Positions 59,260 through 64,000 of a stretch of 64,000 nucleotides of DNA are shown here, piece after piece. The notes beneath the pieces are model-generated. The model searched no databases and was not told the origin of the DNA. It saw nothing but the letters and a program-made list of their open reading frames with translations. Each line of letters starts with the position of its first letter. Positions within the stretch are counted from its first letter, which is position 1. Source of the stretch: Desmodus rotundus. Lineage: Eukaryota > Chordata > Mammalia > Chiroptera > Phyllostomidae. A program made the translations under genes and the position numbers. The stretch spans positions 107,064,896 through 107,128,895 of the forward strand of contig NC_071392.1 in NCBI RefSeq assembly GCF_022682495.2, read 5' to 3'.

Positions 59260-59560
59260 CTGACACCCACTCTGGCTGTGGGTCTCAGCTTGTCCCTTGG
59301 CCCTCAGCACTCTTGCTGGGAGACCTGCCTGGGTCTTGCAAAGGTCTGTTGTCGCAATGACCCGCTGACAGAGGCTTGGGCAGCGGCAGGTGAAGACCAG
59401 ACAAAGCAAGGTGGGAGTGAACGCCCGTAATGGTCTTCCTTCCCTGTCTCAGTTCCCTGTTTCCCTACAGTGTTCTCTGGGACCACCATCCAAATAAACT
59501 GCCACACTCATTCCGTGTCTGAGAACCCACTCTCGCGGACCCCCAGCTAAGACAAGGGGA
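59260..59560 (+). repeat. ERVL-type LTR fragment
   Basis: The end reads TACAGTGTTCTCTGGGACC, CAAATAAACTGCCACACTCA and CCAGCTAAGACAAGG, like the 3' end of an ERVL-type LTR that carries its own AATAAA. The left border is vague. Confidence 0.5.
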
Positions 59561-60337
59561 CCCTGTCCCCCTCCCACTCCCACCCTGGGTACAGACCACC
59601 GAAGTGGATCTGCTGGCACCGTCTGCTGTTTGTAGGGCTTGGGGAAGAATTGGGCCCACTTTCGGCACACTGGCCGGAGCGCAGGACAAGCTGTGTTTCA
59701 GACTTGGGCCCAAGGCTGTCCTTGGCGGTGCCGAGACAGGATGAGAGCGTCCCTCGGCATCCTGCGGCGAGTCTCCAAGCCTCTCCAGTGTAATGCGTTT
59801 CCAGCAGCCACAGGAGCTATCTTTCTCCCACTTAGTTCTCAGCAGGCGGCCCTGATGCGGTTTTCCTCTTTCTGGTTGAGCGGACGTTTCTCCACGGGGA
59901 GTGCTATTTTCATACGTTTGTGTTTTTGGATTACACACAGTTCCTGGCCCTATTTGTGACTTGTCAGTAATAGCCAGGGGGTCCCTCTCGGGGGCCCAGT
60001 GACCCGATCGTGGGTGCAGCAGCCCCTGCCTCTGCTCCTCTAGCTGGGCTGAGAGCACAGGCACCTTCTCTGGGCCTCACGCTCCTCCATGACTCAGGAC
60101 ACAGCTCCTCCCACTCCAGACGGTGTTCCTGTGGCTGCACCTAAACGGTCCCTGGTGCAATTAAAGCTTCGCTGCAACTCACACCTGACTCCTTCGCAAG
60201 GACTGTCTCCTGGGCCCCCGTGTGTGGGGACTGTGTGAAGTGTTGGGGACCCAGGAAAGAGTTTGGTGAGGCAGATGTCCCTGCATTCCCATGATGGGGG
60301 AGGCGCCCACACCCAATGCGCAGGGCTCAGCACTCAG

Positions 60338-60525
60338 AGGGACAGGGTGGTTGAGAGAGGCAAACTTCCTGAGTTCAAAGCCAGGCTCTGCCCCTGACAA
60401 CCTTCGTAACCCTGCGCAAGATACTGAACTTTTCTCAGCCTCAGCCCTTGAATCTAAAATGGGGGTATTCATGTAAAGTGCTTAAAACAGTGCTTGGCCA
60501 ATAATAAACAATCAGTCATAGATGT
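60338..60525 (+). repeat. MIR element
   Basis: TTCAAAGCCAGGCTCTGCCC, TTTTCTCAGCCTCAGCCC, AATCTAAAATGGGGGTATTC and AACAGTGCTTGGCCAATAAT follow sense MIR order. Confidence 0.85.
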
Positions 60526-60529
60526 ATGT

Positions 60530-61550
60530 GTCCTTTGGAGGAGGTCAAGTGCCCAAGACAGATGGAACGATGGAGGCTGCGGTTTTGCGTATATGCAAAA
60601 AATCGCATCGTCCGGAGACCAGGAAAGGGCAGTTGCCCAACTGAGCAACTACAAAGGAACCTCCCTGAGGCCCCCGAATTGGTAGTGAGAAGAAGGTATT
60701 TGGAGGTATTCAAAGGTGTTCGCGGGTATTCAGGCTGTGCCTGCCGACTCCCCTAGAGTTGTCAGAAACACGTCAGGAGGGGCCCTGGGAGAATCGGGGA
60801 TGCCGGCTCAGCCTGCGGAGGGACGGGGCTCAGAGCTGCTCTTCGTGGGAGAAGCTGCCACGAGGCTGCCTATCTGCAGGCTGGCGGAGGGACGCTGAGG
60901 GGTCTCTGAATTATAAGGATGAACCAGGTGAAGCACAATTTTAAAAAAAGAAAAAGAGGGGATGGGACGTTTCTAAATAGATATTTCTCCCAATGTTTGT
61001 TAAAATTTTGCATTTCTGGAGCACAGAAAACAACGCTTACTCCATGCTGGGGTCTAGAAGTCCGCATTTAGGCAAGTTCCCCATGAGGTTCCCGCGCAGT
61101 TTGAGGCCACCGCCTTAGGACCGGGGACTTCGTCTCGTGTTTCTGTGGCTGCAGCTAGGCCCTGGTGGGTGGTTTTTTGTGTGTTTTAAGTTTTACTTCT
61201 CAGGAGTTGCTTCAGATTCCCTTTAAGAAGCCTGTTTATGAAACTGGCCGTCACCTGGCAGAAGGTATTAAGGTGCTCACAGGGCTTTTATCATTTTTAT
61301 TAGACCAGGCAGCGGAGCCCATGTAAAACTTGCCTTTTGACTTGGCAGCAAGGGCCCACACTCCCCAAAGGGGCAGCCCAGTGACAAGGGCAGGGCCTTC
61401 AGGAACGGGAGGCAGCTGGCTTTGCTGGGTACCTACTGCATGCCAGCAGCCTCAGTGCACATGTCCCATTCATACCCTGTGCGGTGGGTCTCATCATCCC
61501 GCCTCAGGTTCAGATAAGTTCAGGATCTAACTCCCAGCCACAGAACCACC
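60530..61550. other. Intergenic, mostly unrecognised
   Basis: A worn antisense MIR may lie near 61425-61520. Otherwise no gene or named element is seen. Confidence 0.5.
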
Positions 61551-61554
61551 AACA

Positions 61555-62100
61555 GCTGTATTTTGCTGCGTAAAAAAAAAACCCTAAAACTTAGCGGCTT
61601 AAGACAACTATTTTATTTTTCTCGTGTGCTCTGTGGGTCAGGAATGAGGCAGGGCAGGGCAGGGCGGCTCGTCTGTGCTCCTCCGTGTCTGGGGCTTTAG
61701 CTAGAAACCCTCAAAGGCTGGGAGGTGACTGGTTGGTGGCTGGTGTCATCTGCAGGCATCCTATTCACATTCTGGTGGCCGGCACTAACTGTTGGTGGGG
61801 ATCCCAGTTGGACAGTCCGCCAGCCGGCACACCTCCATGTGGCCTCTCTGTGAGTCCTGAGCTTTGTCACTATGTGGCAAAGAACACAGCTTCTGTGTTC
61901 TTATGTGGTGGCTCAGGGCCCAGATGTGTGTCCTGAGAGAACCAGGAGGAAGCTTATGAGCCTTAGAAGCCACAGAGCATCACTTCTGTCCTACTCTGTT
62001 GGTCACCGAGTCACTCACAGGAACCCAGATTCACAGGGAAGGGACACACACCCCTCTCGGGGAGGACAGCGGAGAATCTGCAGGCAGAATCTGAGCCTTC
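61555..62100 (+). repeat. Interspersed repeat family A, copy 3
   Basis: Starts TTTTGCTGCGTAAAAA, then ACTTAGCGGCTTAAGACAAC, GTGGGTCAGGAATGAGGCAG and TGTCCTACTCTGTTGGTCAC, and ends CAGATTCACAGGG and beyond. It is the best preserved of the three copies. Confidence 0.75.
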
Positions 62101-62171
62101 GTCGAAGCCCTCCCCAGAGTCACATCTCACCATGTTTTATCATGAACTGTTCCAGGTTCAGTTATGAACTG

Positions 62172-62200
62172 AAGGTTAACTGAAACTAAAGGTTAACTGA
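62172..62200 (+). repeat. Short tandem repeat, 17-bp period
   Basis: AAGGTTAACTGA occurs at 62172-62183 and again at 62189-62200, with ATGAACTGA-type text on both sides. Confidence 0.8.
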
Positions 62201-63099
62201 AGGTTATCATGAACTGAGGGGTCCTGGGCCTTTTGTCCCCTCCCTTGGGGTCTGGAAGAAAGGCTCTAAAGGCCCTGCCCAGCCTCTGAGCTGCTGCTGG
62301 GAGAGAGGAGCTAGGAATCGACAGAACTCTGCACTCCCACCTAGGACACCCAGGGAGCCCGACTCCTGCTGTTTCCCTCCCTGTGCCAGGAGTGGAGGGT
62401 CTTAAAGCCCTCCCCCCCACCTCCAGCTCCACCCTGTCTTCTCCAGGGCAGAGCCTGAGCTACTGAATGTCTGCACTGAGACACCAGGACCAGAGAGGTG
62501 ACCCTGGGGATTGAGGACAGCCCTGGGCACAGAGTGGCAAGTCCTGTGTCCCTCAATACCCAGAGGTAACAGCCGTGGGTTTCTGGAGGGACCGCAAGGA
62601 CCCAACGTTACCCAAGAAGGTGACTGGCACATTTCCCAGGAGAATCGTTAAATGTAGCTGTTTAGTTTTTGTCTCAAATTTCAGGATCTTGTCCTTGTCC
62701 AGAACAAATGGGTGTGGCCATCCCTTGGGGTTAGACTCACATTTGAAGCTTACTGGAAGTGGACGCAGGCACAGAACACTAACATTTGAATCCACACAAG
62801 CAGCGCAGTGGCAGTCAGCTGTGATCTGTCCACAGAGAATCTGCGCTGGAGGCCCATCACCACCCGACAGCTGTCACGCTGACCACGGACTCCACGCACA
62901 GGGAGCTAATTGTGTGATCAAGATGTGTGACAAGCTGGAGAGAGGGGTCTGGTGGTCTGTCTCCCAAGAAGGCGCTTATCTCAAGGGCAGACAAGCTGTC
63001 TGACAGCCCAGGCAGCCTTCCCCCTGGGGGGCCAGGGTAGGGGGAAGGAACACGTCCTCAGCCAACTTAGCCTCCAGGGCCCCTGTTTGCTAGGATGGG

Positions 63100-63960
63100 G
63101 ACTGATCCCAGCCCCCCTCCCCACCCAATTAATGACAGTTTTCATTAGACATGGCAGTGTCACCCATGGGGCTATACCAAAGGCCTTGTCCCGCTTCTGG
63201 TCTGAATGCCATTACGTATTTGAGACCACCTCACAAACAGCTGCGGGGCTGCTTTGACCGGGCCCAGTAAACATTTTCACAATCAGCCTCCATTTTTCCA
63301 CGGGAGAGACTTGGCCAGGCGGTTGCAGGATTCAGTCGCATGCACAGCGCAATGCCTGGCTCACAGAAGTTACTCACAGTAAACGGCAGCCGGCAATGTG
63401 ATGTGATATGTGAGTGACAGGATCAGATATCCCAGCTCATCTCGGGGAAGGGCGGGTCCCAGCTGTCAGGGAGCCCCAGAGGAAATCAGTTCCTTAGTCT
63501 CGTTTCTGTGGCTGCAGGCGGAGCCAGGAATCCCGGCGGCACCACCACCCCCCACACACCCACCCACGTTCAAGTGACAACCTTTTCAGTGTGTGCACAT
63601 AACCAGCAGTGTCCCTCCTCGGCCTAACTAAACAGATTGATCAAGAGTCGATACAGGTCCTAATTACAGGCTCTGCCCTGCAAGACTGATGGCGGGAGAT
63701 GAAGAGGGAAGAGCAGCCCCTTGATGGGTGCCTGTAATGAGGTGTCACTGGGCCCCACTGTGAGTCGTTTATAAACATGGCCTCATGTCTGCGGCTGTCA
63801 GCAGCCCGCCAGAGCTTAATGAGCTGCTCCTTCCTGCCCCGAGGTTAATGTCAGAAGATTATCATGTTTTCGGCACGCGAGGCCCTGCCTGATGGTTGGT
63901 GAGCTTCATCTGCAAATGTCTCCGTTCACTCAAGAATTGCGTTTTTCCAAAACTCCTGAC
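63100..63960. other. Candidate conserved noncoding block at the window edge
   Basis: I see no repeat family here. Motifs such as CCCAATTAATGACAG, AGCTTAATGAGC, AGGTTAATGTC and AGATTATCATG are dense in homeodomain-like TAAT/ATTA cores. Conservation cannot be measured from one sequence. Confidence 0.3.
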
Positions 63961-64000
63961 AGGTCTATGCATCGATTTCCCCGTCTGACCTCTTGACCTC

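Noticed and set aside
59465..60064. 199-codon minus-strand ORF
   Set aside because: It overlaps an ERVL-type LTR end on the other strand, has no recognisable domain and no signals for transcription on the minus strand.

Overview
This window is nuclear DNA from a placental mammal. The genes are split by GT-AG introns, there are no dense prokaryote-like coding runs, and the sequence is full of ancient mammalian repeats (MIR, L2, MER5A-like hAT elements, old L1). A short, younger L1 3' end at about 45.87-45.98 kb resembles the L1 tails I associate with bats. I see no Alu, no carnivore or ruminant SINE, and no bat VES SINE. A bat lineage without VES elements is my best guess, but it is only an inference.

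The one recognisable gene is the 3' part of PTPRU on the + strand, from 299 to about 35,890. PTPRU is an R2B-class receptor-type protein tyrosine phosphatase, also called PCP-2 or RPTP-psi. Twelve coding exons (299-335, 1647-1744, 4770-4886, 8890-9044, 12460-12595, 14349-14498, 15924-16097, 19441-19572, 30079-30204, 31090-31253, 34061-34196, 34936-34989) join in frame to encode the last 492 residues and a TAG stop. They cover most of the membrane-proximal phosphatase domain (D1), the linker and all of D2. The promoter, ectodomain, transmembrane segment and start of D1 lie upstream of the window. D1 keeps a textbook signature loop and WPD motif; published work nevertheless reports it as a redox-sensitive pseudophosphatase. 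D2 keeps the cysteine but has WPA in place of WPD.

The introns (0.7-10.5 kb) hold mostly MIR, L2 and hAT fossils. The largest, 19,573-30,078, carries a long minus-strand L2 at about 20.3-22.3 kb and a block at 25.56-26.1 kb that looks largely repeat-free.

From about 35.9 kb to the end I find no convincing gene. This agrees with PTPRU being followed by a gene-poor interval in human. The intergenic part holds an unrecognised 161-codon ORF (39.3-39.8 kb), a 3'-UTR-like block with AATAAA (42.66-42.87 kb), a C22 homopolymer (44.09 kb), one old L1 split by three later insertions (45.2-47.9 kb), a (GT)n microsatellite (49.3 kb), three copies of one long interspersed repeat family, several small DNA transposons, and blocks near 54.7 kb and 63.1-63.96 kb that could be conserved regulatory DNA. 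I found no prokaryotic-type system, CRISPR array, RNA gene or obviously novel protein system.
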